Below, one piece after another: positions 26,914 to 34,752 of a stretch of 47,169 bases of DNA. The position numbers were made by a program, and so were the translations under genes. The DNA comes from Gammaproteobacteria bacterium. GTDB taxonomy: Bacteria > Pseudomonadota > Gammaproteobacteria > Xanthomonadales > SZUA-36. The notes under the pieces are model-generated. The model ran no database searches. It worked only from the letters and a program-made list of their open reading frames with translations, and was not told where the DNA came from. The stretch is from assembly GCA_024275935.1 (NCBI GenBank), contig JAJRYF010000119.1:1-47169 (forward strand), given 5' to 3'. How positions within the stretch are numbered: the first letter of the stretch is position 1; the number at the start of each line of letters is the position of its first letter.

Positions 26914-27473
26914 CAGTCAGTTCCTTCATTGGCTTCTAACGATTCAATTGTTAGGTTATGGTTGGTATAGATACAGATATCGGCGGCAATTCCGAGGGCT
27001 TTGCGGACTATACCTTCAGCATCGAGATCAGTGTTGTTGAGTAGGGCCATTGCGGCGGATTGGGCAAAGGGGCCGCCAGAGCCAATTGCGATCAACCCAT
27101 TCTCAGGCTCGATTACATCGCCGTTGCCAGAAATTATTAATGAAGTGGTCTCATCAGCAACTGCGAGTAAAGCCTCCAGCCTTCTCAGGCTACGATCGGT
27201 ACGCCAGTCTTTAGCCATCTCTACGGCAGCTCGGGTAAGTTGGCCGTTATGTTTTTCCAGTTTGCCTTCAAATCGCTCAAACAGGGTAAAGGCATCGGCG
27301 GTGCCGCCTGCAAAGCCTGCCAGAATTTTATCTTTATATAAGCGGCGCACTTTCCTGGCGCTGGATTTCATTACCGTATTGCCCAGAGTTACCTGGCCAT
27401 CGCCACCAATAACAACTTGGTCGCCCCGTCGAACAGAAATAATAGTGGTACCGCAAAATTGTTTCATCCGCAA
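26913..27473 (-). CDS. hslV: ATP-dependent protease peptidase subunit HslV
   Basis: HslV (ClpQ) is the threonine peptidase that degrades proteins unfolded by HslU, a bacterial relative of proteasome beta subunits. The catalytic threonine begins the conserved [19 protein letters not shown]. Here it is preceded by a short propeptide (M-R-M-K-Q-F-C-G), not just the initiator Met as in E. coli, so cleavage after Gly8 would be needed. [26 protein letters not shown] and [12 protein letters not shown] are conserved. Either the ATG at 27473 or that at 27467 could be the start. It lies 64 bases after xerC. Confidence 0.96.
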   Translation of the reverse strand: MRMKQFCGTTIISVRRGDQVVIGGDGQVTLGNTVMKSSARKVRRLYKDKILAGFAGGTADAFTLFERFEGKLEKHNGQLTRAAVEMAKDWRTDRSLRRLEALLAVADETTSLIISGNGDVIEPENGLIAIGSGGPFAQSAAMALLNNTDLDAEGIVRKALGIAADICIYTNHNLTIESLEANEGTD

Positions 27474-27537
27474 ACTCAGTCTTGATGGTGTTGAGTTTTA
27501 ACATGGGGTCTGCAGTAGTTATTGCAATATGCAGAGC

Positions 27538-28443
27538 TTAAGTTTTTTTCCTGGCTCGTGGGTGGGCCTTGTCGTAGACCTTGGCGAGATGTTGGAAATC
27601 GAGGTGGGTATAAATTTGGGTGGTTGAAATATCTGCGTGACCAAGTAATTCCTGAACTGCCCGCAGGTCACTGCTGGATTCGAGCATATGCGAGGCAAAC
27701 GAATGCCTGAGCAGGTGTGGATACACCCTTCTTGGAAGCCCCTGCTTTCTGGCCCAGTGGGCTATTCGTTGCTGGATGCTGCGAGTCGCTATGGCCTGGC
27801 CACGCATGCTGACAAACATCGCTGTCTCGTCAAAATCTGCTATCCGAGCCCGCTCTCTACGCCAGGCTTCCAGTGCTTCCAGTGCCAGGCGGCCAACTGG
27901 GATTACTCGCTCTTTGCTACCTTTCCCAAGCACCCGGATCAGCCCTGATTGTGCGTCCAAAGCAGGCCACTCCAAGTTGGCCAACTCGCTCAGGCGTATA
28001 CCGGATGAATAAAATAGCTCAAGCATGGCTTTGTCGCGAATGGCAATCGGGGTTTCGGCTTTGAAGGACAATAGCTGGTTGATTGTGTCTGCATCAAGGG
28101 TTGCAGGTAGGCTGCGTTTTTGTTTTGGCGCACGCACATTTGTGGCCGGATTGCTGTCAACCAGGTTTTCGCGTAACAAATATCGAAAAAAACTCCTTAT
28201 TGCCGATAATAAGCGTTGCAAAGACCGGCTGCCTAGACCTCGCCGGTGCTGTCCGGAGATAAAACTTCTTACTGTGGCTTCATTGATATCGGTTAGTGCG
28301 GACTGATTGGTTTTCGTCAGTTGTCGGCTGAACACAGCTAAGTCTCTACGGTAGGCTTTTAGTGTTTGCGGCGAGAGCTGCTTTTCCTGCTGTAGAAACT
28401 GTAAATAGGCTGCAATGGATTCGGCCAGATCCGGCATTGGCAA
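27538..28443 (-). CDS. xerC: Tyrosine recombinase XerC
   Basis: XerC resolves chromosome dimers at dif together with XerD and FtsK. The 301-residue protein has an N-terminal SAM-like core-binding domain (about 5-95) and a catalytic domain with Arg150 (SSGIRLSEL), Lys174 (GKGSKERV), His243 and Arg246 (HLLRHSFASHM), His269 (LLGHA) and the nucleophile Tyr278 (IYTH). Its place after dapF and DUF484 marks it as XerC and not XerD. It is followed by hslV and hslU on the same strand. Confidence 0.96.
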   Translation of the reverse strand: MPMPDLAESIAAYLQFLQQEKQLSPQTLKAYRRDLAVFSRQLTKTNQSALTDINEATVRSFISGQHRRGLGSRSLQRLLSAIRSFFRYLLRENLVDSNPATNVRAPKQKRSLPATLDADTINQLLSFKAETPIAIRDKAMLELFYSSGIRLSELANLEWPALDAQSGLIRVLGKGSKERVIPVGRLALEALEAWRRERARIADFDETAMFVSMRGQAIATRSIQQRIAHWARKQGLPRRVYPHLLRHSFASHMLESSSDLRAVQELLGHADISTTQIYTHLDFQHLAKVYDKAHPRARKKT

Positions 28444-28449
28444 TGTTAG

Positions 28450-29160
28450 CTAGGCGATTAACCGTTGCGGGGTAGCTTCTTGTAGCGCCAGTCGGTGGCT
28501 AATGGCCTCGCTTAGTAGCTCCAGAAACATAGTCCCCATGCCCGGGAAAAAGCGCCCCGGGTTTTCCGAGCCAATTGCTAGCATACCGAATTCACCCTTC
28601 TCGCCAATCGGCAATAGGGCGGTTGAACGAATAGGGTTGTCACGCCCGAAAAGGAATTGCAGTTTCTCCAGTGCCAGACGGCCACAGCTGGTTTGAGTGG
28701 CTTCCAATAGTCCCTGGAAAGGTGCTAACTCGGGGTTGTCGCGTTGTAGTCTATCAATCGGTATTTCGGGGTTTTCATCAACCTTGTCGGCGAACAAGCC
28801 AATATATACATGGTCGGCATTGAAGCTGTCTTTTAGCTCTTTTCGCAGCAGCAGGAAAAAGTCCTCAAGCTTATTAGTGCCGCCAAGATCCAGAGTCAGG
28901 CGGTGGATCTTGCCCATTAATTGTTCGTTTTCTCGGGCAGTCTCCAGCATTTGGTGCATTTCTCGCTCCAAATCCTGATTCTTCAGGCGTAAACGGTTCA
29001 CCTGATGCTCAATTAACGAGGTCGTGTTAACGCTATCGGTATGGTTTAGTACCAGGCAGTCGAGTAATTCCGGGTGCCGGAGGAAAAGGTCGGGGTGCTG
29101 TTGCAACCATTGAACGACTGTTTGTTGGTTCACCGGTGATTCTGTTTGCTCAGCTGTCAT
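28450..29160 (-). CDS. DUF484 family protein (GAF-like)
   Basis: DUF484 proteins are conserved between dapF and xerC in Gammaproteobacteria. They have a GAF-like fold, and their biochemical role is not settled. The family N-terminus is visible as VVQWLQQHPDLFLRHPELL, followed by a coiled coil (about 45-85) and the GAF-like region with LLPIGEKGEFGMLAIGS. I chose the ATG at 29160 (236 residues), which overlaps the dapF end by 11 bases; the longest frame (29238) would lie mostly inside dapF. xerC follows after six bases. Confidence 0.9.
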   Translation of the reverse strand: MTAEQTESPVNQQTVVQWLQQHPDLFLRHPELLDCLVLNHTDSVNTTSLIEHQVNRLRLKNQDLEREMHQMLETARENEQLMGKIHRLTLDLGGTNKLEDFFLLLRKELKDSFNADHVYIGLFADKVDENPEIPIDRLQRDNPELAPFQGLLEATQTSCGRLALEKLQFLFGRDNPIRSTALLPIGEKGEFGMLAIGSENPGRFFPGMGTMFLELLSEAISHRLALQEATPQRLIA

Positions 29161-30052
29161 CTGTTTCTCCCTGAAAGACATAAGCTGCTGGACCTGACAT
29201 CCACAGACCATTATTGCCACTTCTGCCAGTCTGTGCAAGTATTAACTGCTCAGATTGTGGTTGGAGGCCTGGCCAGTCGACACTTAAATCGCCACCTGGC
29301 TGGCTGATAGTGACTTGTTGCGCAACTTTTCCGGCTCTTCTTAAGGCTGCCATTGCGGCACAGGCACCACTACCGCAGGCCAGCGTTTTGCCACTGCCGC
29401 GTTCATATACCTGAAGCACGATTTGTTTTTGGGTATAGGATTCTATTAAGCCGATATTAATTCCCGCTGGAAAAGCGGGGTGGTTTTCCAGCTCCTGAGA
29501 TAATTCCTCTAGAGTGATCCCGGGGTGGTCTTGGGCTAGAATAACGATATGCGGATTGCCCATAGAAACTGCATAGAACTGAAGCTTTAGCTGGTTTAAG
29601 TCCAATTGCCAAAAAGCATCACCAAGACTTTCTAAATGCTCGGTGGCCAATGGGATTTGTGCGGCAGAGAAGCTTGGTTGGCCCATATTTATGCTGGCTT
29701 GCATTGCTGTGCCTTGCTGCTGCCAGCAGATATCAACAACTCCAGCGATTCCAGCAATTTGCAGGTTCTGAGTGTCAATTTCACCAGACATGGCCAAGTA
29801 TAGAGTGATACAGCGCATACCGTTACCGCACTGCTCAGCTTCACTACCATCGGCGTTGAAAATACGAAAATCAAGATGGTTACTGGCAAGCTCTGGCGGG
29901 TTAAGCAGCAGCACCTGATCACAACCAATGCCAGTACGGCGGTCAGCCAGGTATTTTATTTTTCCTGAATCAGCTTGAAAGCTTTGTTCACGGTTATCAA
30001 TCAAAATAAAGTCATTGCCCAGTCCGTGCATTTTGTGGAACTTTAACTTCAT
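29150..30052 (-). CDS. dapF: Diaminopimelate epimerase
   Basis: DapF converts LL- to meso-diaminopimelate for peptidoglycan and lysine. The two catalytic cysteines are Cys75 in SEAEQCGNGMRC and Cys226 in TLACGSGACAA. The N-terminal MHGLGNDFILID is the family signature. At 300 residues it is about 25 longer than E. coli DapF, with the excess at the C-terminus after GGDLSVDW. Its start overlaps the preceding methyltransferase stop by four bases, and it runs into DUF484, so this is one operon. Confidence 0.97.
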   Translation of the reverse strand: MKLKFHKMHGLGNDFILIDNREQSFQADSGKIKYLADRRTGIGCDQVLLLNPPELASNHLDFRIFNADGSEAEQCGNGMRCITLYLAMSGEIDTQNLQIAGIAGVVDICWQQQGTAMQASINMGQPSFSAAQIPLATEHLESLGDAFWQLDLNQLKLQFYAVSMGNPHIVILAQDHPGITLEELSQELENHPAFPAGINIGLIESYTQKQIVLQVYERGSGKTLACGSGACAAMAALRRAGKVAQQVTISQPGGDLSVDWPGLQPQSEQLILAQTGRSGNNGLWMSGPAAYVFQGETDDS

Positions 30053-30714
30053 TCCAGGCGGCCACTAACTAACCAATGGCGGTCTGTTGGGGTATGGATT
30101 TGCAACTGCGTTAGACCATTATCAGTCAGCTGCTGTTTAACCTCGGTCACTGTCCATGCTGCCAACAGTGAATTGTAGAAATCCGTTTTTAATACTTCCG
30201 GGGCATCTGCTACATACTTGGCAACCAATGCTGCTGCGGCCTGGATGGATTCTGGTCGGTATAGATCCATTACGACTACCCGAGCGCCGGACTTTCCTAA
30301 CTGGCGAATGCTTTGCCATAAGCTATTTGGATCAGGCAGGTGATGCAGCAGGCTATTACTAATTAGCAGGTCACTACAGGCCTTGGGTAACTCTGGGTCG
30401 GGTAGATACGCCTGCCGCAATGAGATTTGCGCCGCTTGTGGGCTATCAACTAGAGATTCACGGGCGCGTAGCAACATGTTGGCCCCGGCATCCAGCCCGG
30501 TAAGCTGCCAGCCCGGCAGCGCACTTGCAAGGCGGATGGTAATATCCGCAGGTCCACAGCCTAAGTCCCAGGCGCTGCCAGTACTAGGTAAATCCGGGCA
30601 TTTGGCCAGCAATATATCGATGAACATTTGATTGGATTCAGAGAAATTTGATTGAGCATAGGCTAAAGTCTGAGCCTCGCTATCCATTAGTTCTGGTTCT
30701 GGTATGCGTTGCAT
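30049..30714 (-). CDS. Class I SAM-dependent methyltransferase
   Basis: The 221-residue product has the Rossmann-type SAM-binding motif AWDLGCGPADITIRLA, followed by the acidic residue in LTGLDAGANML and the motif-IV-like SDLLISNSLLHHLPDP. The substrate is unknown; the N-terminal RIPEPELMDSEAQTLAYAQ is unusual enough to define a small subfamily. It sits between lptM and dapF, where lysA is found in Pseudomonas and E. coli relatives. It overlaps both neighbours (TAATG with lptM, ATGA with dapF), so it is firmly in the operon. Confidence 0.85.
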   Translation of the reverse strand: MQRIPEPELMDSEAQTLAYAQSNFSESNQMFIDILLAKCPDLPSTGSAWDLGCGPADITIRLASALPGWQLTGLDAGANMLLRARESLVDSPQAAQISLRQAYLPDPELPKACSDLLISNSLLHHLPDPNSLWQSIRQLGKSGARVVVMDLYRPESIQAAAALVAKYVADAPEVLKTDFYNSLLAAWTVTEVKQQLTDNGLTQLQIHTPTDRHWLVSGRLE

Positions 30715-30866
30715 TAGTCTGCCTCTTGCTGCTGGTTTTGTTTGGGGGTTTCAGCTTCTGGGGTTTGCGCATCCTGCGGCTCTGGAGTATCTATAAAGAG
30801 CGGCCCAGTTTGCCCGCAGGAGGCGAGGCTTAGTACCACAATAATCAGGATAAATTTGGCTTGCAT
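30714..30866 (-). CDS. lptM: LptM (YifL) small lipoprotein
   Basis: This 50-residue lipoprotein gene encodes the signal peptide MQAKFILIIVVLSLASC and the family hallmark SCGQTGPLF at the lipidated cysteine (Cys17). A Pro/Gln/Glu-rich tail follows. LptM assists maturation of the LptD-LptE lipopolysaccharide translocon in E. coli. The position upstream of dapF is typical. An in-frame ATG at 30878 would add four residues; GGAA before the inner ATG favours 30866. The stop overlaps the methyltransferase ATG by one base. Confidence 0.9.
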   Translation of the reverse strand: MQAKFILIIVVLSLASCGQTGPLFIDTPEPQDAQTPEAETPKQNQQQEAD

Positions 30867-30941
30867 CTTCAATTCCATAGTAAGGTCTGTAACCCTGTAA
30901 ACTATAGTCTAATCTAGAGATGACTTAAATGAGCAATAAAA

Positions 30942-31625
30942 TTGAGTAACCAGCCGCAATATTCTGATTGTGTAGTGGTTGAAACCACTAAAAACCCCAA
31001 GTTTTCGGTAATTTGGTTGCACGGACTGGGCGCTGATGGGCATGACTTTGAGCCAATTGTGTCGCAGTTCAAGTTTTCCGCTGAACTGCAAGCTGCCGGG
31101 ATTAGGTTTATTTTCCCGCACGCCGCCACCATGCCAGTCACCATTAATGGCGGTATGCCAATGCGGGCATGGTATGACATCCGGGGCATGGATTTACGCC
31201 GGGATCAGGACCAGGAGGGTATATTCAACTCAGCCACCCGGATTAATGCTTTGCTGGATCAGGAAATATCTATGGGCAGAAGTGCCGGGCAGCTTGTGCT
31301 GGCTGGATTCTCGCAAGGTGGGGCAATGGCGCTGCACGCAGGTCTCAGGTACGAGCATCGTCTGGCTGGAATAATGGCGCTTTCGTGTTATCTTTTATTT
31401 CCCGAACAAATTGATGAATTGCAAAACGCCGCGACTACCGGGATGGAGGTTTTTGTTGGTCATGGCATCCATGACCCGGTAGTCCCCTTTAGTGTAGGTA
31501 AGAAAGCGGCTAAACAGTTGCGTGGACTTGGGTATCAAGTGGAATGGCATCCGTACCCGGCGCCGCACTCTGTTTACCCGGAAGAGATTGCTGATATTGG
31601 GCGTTGGCTGAGCCGAGTTTTCTAA
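30942..31625 (+). CDS. Phospholipase/carboxylesterase family alpha/beta hydrolase
   Basis: The product is a cytosolic serine hydrolase of the carboxylesterase/acyl-protein thioesterase family, 227 residues. WLHGLGADGHDFEP holds the oxyanion region, the nucleophile is in LAGFSQGGAMA, the aspartate in HGIHDPVVP and the histidine in PAPHSVYPEE. It acts on short acyl esters in characterised relatives; the natural substrate is unknown. The frame begins with TTG at 30942, and no ATG precedes the conserved start. The histidine kinase gene begins one base after its stop, so the two are co-transcribed. Confidence 0.9.
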   Translation: MSNQPQYSDCVVVETTKNPKFSVIWLHGLGADGHDFEPIVSQFKFSAELQAAGIRFIFPHAATMPVTINGGMPMRAWYDIRGMDLRRDQDQEGIFNSATRINALLDQEISMGRSAGQLVLAGFSQGGAMALHAGLRYEHRLAGIMALSCYLLFPEQIDELQNAATTGMEVFVGHGIHDPVVPFSVGKKAAKQLRGLGYQVEWHPYPAPHSVYPEEIADIGRWLSRVF

Positions 31626-31626
31626 T

Positions 31627-32691
31627 ATGCGTGATACAACAACCGAAGCGGAATCAAGTTATCAAGTAGTGTTACCAGATTTTTGTAGCTGGCAAGTTAT
31701 TTTGGCGGCTATGGTTCTGGCAGAGATTGTTTTGCTTGCGACCGAGTTAATTTATCAGCTCAGCCCGGATTGGAGACGAGTGGGGGTTAGTTCTTTACTG
31801 GTGGTTGTGCTTGCCATTAGTACGCTTGGACTATTGTGTATTTCGCGTAACTGGTTGAATCAATTTGAAGGTGTTCGTGGTTGGTGGCTAAGTTGGTTAT
31901 TGAGTGTTAGCGCCGGATTTGTGGTTGCCTGGCTAGCATGGCCGTTTTTGTCTGATTTGGCAGCTGGGTTCGGCTTGCAGTTTGCAATGGCTGAACAATT
32001 AAATTTCAGTTTGCGGGTAGCTTTGGTTGAGGCCATGATAGCGGCGGCTATTTTGCGCTACTATTATTTTCAACAGCTCTGGCAGCATGAAATGTTGTCT
32101 CAGGCAGAAGCTAGAGTGCAAGCTCTGCAAAGCCGCATCCGGCCACACTTTTTATTTAATAGCCTCAATTCAATCGCTGCGTTGATTCCCGAAGATCCGC
32201 AAAAGGCCGAATTGGCGACGGAAGATCTCGCAGATCTTTTTCGTAGTGCCCTGGGGGATGCCCGTAAAGTTAGCTCGCTACGAGATGAACTGGATGTGGT
32301 GAATAAATATCTGCGTATAGAGCAACACCGGCTAGGCTCGCGCTTGGAGGTGCAGTGGCGATTGGGCGAGGTGCCTCTGGATGCGCAAGTGCCGCCACTA
32401 ATACTCCAGCCGTTGGTTGAAAATGCAATTACCCATGGGGTGGAACCTAGTTCAGGTGTTGGTATAGTTGAAATATCCAGTGCTTTTGATGGTGAGAATG
32501 TGGTGCTAGTGGTGTCCTCTCCAATAAGTAAAGCCCGTGTAAGCAAAAGCGGCAACCAGATCGCTATCACCAATATTCGCGAGCGGTTACACTATCACTA
32601 TGCGGGTTGCGCTTCACTTAGCCTGCAACCGCAGGGTGATCAGTTTCAGGCAATATTGAGGTTTCCTTATGTTGAACATACTTCTGGTTGA
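31627..32691 (+). CDS. algZ: LytS/AlgZ-type sensor histidine kinase
   Basis: The 354-residue product is a membrane histidine kinase of the HisKA_7TM-less LytS/FimS class. Four hydrophobic helices (about residues 20-145) are followed by the phosphoacceptor His174 in RIRPHFLFNSLNSIAALIP. An ATPase domain has the N-box LQPLVENAITHG and a reduced G-box. It pairs with the LytTR regulator whose gene overlaps its last 23 bases. The hemX-hemY context matches algZ-algR of Pseudomonas, which controls alginate, motility and virulence genes there; targets in this organism are unknown. Confidence 0.9.
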   Translation: MRDTTTEAESSYQVVLPDFCSWQVILAAMVLAEIVLLATELIYQLSPDWRRVGVSSLLVVVLAISTLGLLCISRNWLNQFEGVRGWWLSWLLSVSAGFVVAWLAWPFLSDLAAGFGLQFAMAEQLNFSLRVALVEAMIAAAILRYYYFQQLWQHEMLSQAEARVQALQSRIRPHFLFNSLNSIAALIPEDPQKAELATEDLADLFRSALGDARKVSSLRDELDVVNKYLRIEQHRLGSRLEVQWRLGEVPLDAQVPPLILQPLVENAITHGVEPSSGVGIVEISSAFDGENVVLVVSSPISKARVSKSGNQIAITNIRERLHYHYAGCASLSLQPQGDQFQAILRFPYVEHTSG

Positions 32692-33385
32692 TGACGAACC
32701 GCTGGCGCTGAGTCGTCTGCAGCGCCTGATTACCAAGATTTCAGACTGTGAAGTTGTAGGTACCGCCAGCAATGGAGCGGAGGCGTTAGCTAAATATACC
32801 AGCTTAAAGCCAGATGTATTATTACTGGATATAAATATGCCGGAAATTGACGGGCTAGAAGTCGCGGCTGCATTGAAACAAATGAACCCCAGTCCCGCGA
32901 TTATATTTTGCACAGCTTATGATCAGCATGCACTACAGGCATTTAATGAGCAGGCGCTGGATTACCTGGTGAAGCCAGTACGCCAGGCGCGCTTGTGTGA
33001 AGCCCTGGATAAGGCGCGCCAATATCTCGGACTACAGGCTGGAGAAAATAGCCAACGCCAATACATTCGCTCACGGGTAGGTGAAAAAATTATCCTGGTG
33101 TCTTTGCTTGATATTCTGTTTTGTCGAGCTGAGGACAAATACACAATTATTTATCACACCGCTGGCGAGGCGCTTATCGATGAGTCGCTTAAAACTTTGG
33201 AAAAGGAGTTTGCCAATGAATTTATTCGGATTCACCGCAACACTTTGGTGCTTCGTGAGCGTATAAGGGGGCTGCAGAGAGATGGCAAAGGGCAGCATTA
33301 TGTATTGCTTGAAGGTACCGAGCAACAGCCGTTGATATCGCGGCGCAATTATGCGCATGTTCGGACATTGCTAGCAAATTCATAG
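32669..33385 (+). CDS. algR: LytTR-family response regulator (AlgR-like)
   Basis: The 238-residue response regulator has an N-terminal receiver domain, with acidic pocket DDE (8-10), phosphoacceptor Asp54 in LLLDINMPEIDG, and switch residues in FCTAYDQ and YLVKPV. A C-terminal LytTR DNA-binding domain follows (about 130-236), with FIRIHRNTLV and ISRRNYAHVR. It overlaps the kinase gene, implying coupled translation. The likely role is transcription control downstream of the AlgZ-like sensor. Confidence 0.93.
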   Translation: MLNILLVDDEPLALSRLQRLITKISDCEVVGTASNGAEALAKYTSLKPDVLLLDINMPEIDGLEVAAALKQMNPSPAIIFCTAYDQHALQAFNEQALDYLVKPVRQARLCEALDKARQYLGLQAGENSQRQYIRSRVGEKIILVSLLDILFCRAEDKYTIIYHTAGEALIDESLKTLEKEFANEFIRIHRNTLVLRERIRGLQRDGKGQHYVLLEGTEQQPLISRRNYAHVRTLLANS

Positions 33386-33441
33386 GTGCAAGATAGTGCG
33401 GTTTGCGGTAGCATTCAGCGAATATATAAAGAGATTTATCC

Positions 33442-34752
33442 ATGAGCGAAAATAAAGACCAGAATCAAGGCGCTAAGAAACCAGAGCCTAGCCCAACAAA
33501 GTCCGCCCAGCCTGCCAAGAAGGAGCTGCCGGCGACCCCGGTAAAGAAGCCTGTGAAGCCTGCCAGCAAGGTCAAGGAAAAAACCGCCACTTCTGGCAAG
33601 CCGACAACCCCAAAAAAACCAAGTCCAGCGGGCAAGCCCCCAGCAACAGGCAGAGGCTTGGCATGGCTGGCGTTACTGCTGGTTGTTGCTGCTGTCTTCT
33701 TGGGTCTTTGGCGGGACTCGCAAACTCAGGACGCTAATGCCCAGGCACTGCTTCAAAGCGATGCGGAGAACCAGCGGTTACAGGCAGAAATTGAGTCTTT
33801 ACAGCAAGCAGTTGAAACATTGGGCGGGGAAGTTGCCGGTAAGGATATAATTCAGCCAAAGTTGGATCAGTTGGGTTCGCGGATTGATGCTCTGAATAAT
33901 GCCCAAGCCAAGCAGGTGGATGGTGGGCAGGCAATGCAGTCACGCCTTACCAGTTTAGAGCAAGCGTTTACCGGAGTTGCTGACCGGCAACAGGTAGCAG
34001 AGAATACCCTTTCTGGCTTATCCCTGAACCAACAGGCAACCGATCGGGATGTGATTTTAGCTGAGGTGGCTTTTTTGGTCAGATCGGCGGCGCAAAGATT
34101 AGAGTTATTTAATGACCAGTCGGCGGCAGTGGTTTTTCTGCAGCTGGCAGATCAGCAGTTGGGCAGCGTAAAGGGTAGGCAGTTTGCTCCAGTGCGTCAG
34201 CGGATTGAGCAAGAGTTATTGGCACTAAGTTTGATTCAGTCCCCGAATATAACGGCGCTGAGCGGTAAGTTGCTACTGCTGGAGAAGTCGGTGGATAATT
34301 GGCAGGCCCGCCTACCCAACCGTGATACTGCGGCTACGAAAGACTTAAAGGATGGTGAATCGGGATGGCTGGAGAAGCTATCTTATCTGGCAAGCTCGTT
34401 GGTTTCTATCAGAGAAGATCAGGCAAGTTACGATTTCCTTACTCTGGCGCAAGCGGACCGACTAAAAGATCGTATACGGCTAGAGTTGCAGGTTGCGAGA
34501 ATTGCAGCATTAGCATTCAGGGAAGACCAATATCAGGCCTCATTGAGCCGGGTCAATAATTGGATAGTGGAGCACTTTGACTCTGCGGATGCCAAAAATG
34601 CAGCTGCTCTAGACCAACTAAGGCAGTTACAGCAAATCAACTTGAGCCCTGATTGGCCAAGCTTAAACCCATTGCTAGTGCTACTCCAGCAACTGGAAGG
34701 GCTGGCGACCAGCCCGGCCGTCGAACTGAATAGTTCAGAGGCGCAGCCCTGA
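33442..34752 (+). CDS. hemX: HemX-like membrane protein
   Basis: This 436-residue protein belongs to the proteobacterial HemX family, often mislabelled uroporphyrinogen-III C-methyltransferase. It has a lysine/proline/alanine-rich cytosolic tail (1-70), one membrane helix (about 73-90), a coiled coil (about 100-150) and a periplasmic helical domain. Its role is not settled; it is conserved with heme-synthesis genes. It starts 56 bases after algR, and its stop overlaps the hemY ATG. The usual hemC and hemD genes before it are missing. Confidence 0.9.
   Translation: MSENKDQNQGAKKPEPSPTKSAQPAKKELPATPVKKPVKPASKVKEKTATSGKPTTPKKPSPAGKPPATGRGLAWLALLLVVAAVFLGLWRDSQTQDANAQALLQSDAENQRLQAEIESLQQAVETLGGEVAGKDIIQPKLDQLGSRIDALNNAQAKQVDGGQAMQSRLTSLEQAFTGVADRQQVAENTLSGLSLNQQATDRDVILAEVAFLVRSAAQRLELFNDQSAAVVFLQLADQQLGSVKGRQFAPVRQRIEQELLALSLIQSPNITALSGKLLLLEKSVDNWQARLPNRDTAATKDLKDGESGWLEKLSYLASSLVSIREDQASYDFLTLAQADRLKDRIRLELQVARIAALAFREDQYQASLSRVNNWIVEHFDSADAKNAAALDQLRQLQQINLSPDWPSLNPLLVLLQQLEGLATSPAVELNSSEAQP

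Noticed and set aside
28025-28306. 93-codon plus-strand frame inside xerC
   Set aside because: It lies opposite the conserved XerC catalytic domain and has no support of its own.
30648-30833. 61-codon plus-strand hydrophobic frame
   Set aside because: Antisense to lptM and the methyltransferase start, both of which have clear family signatures.
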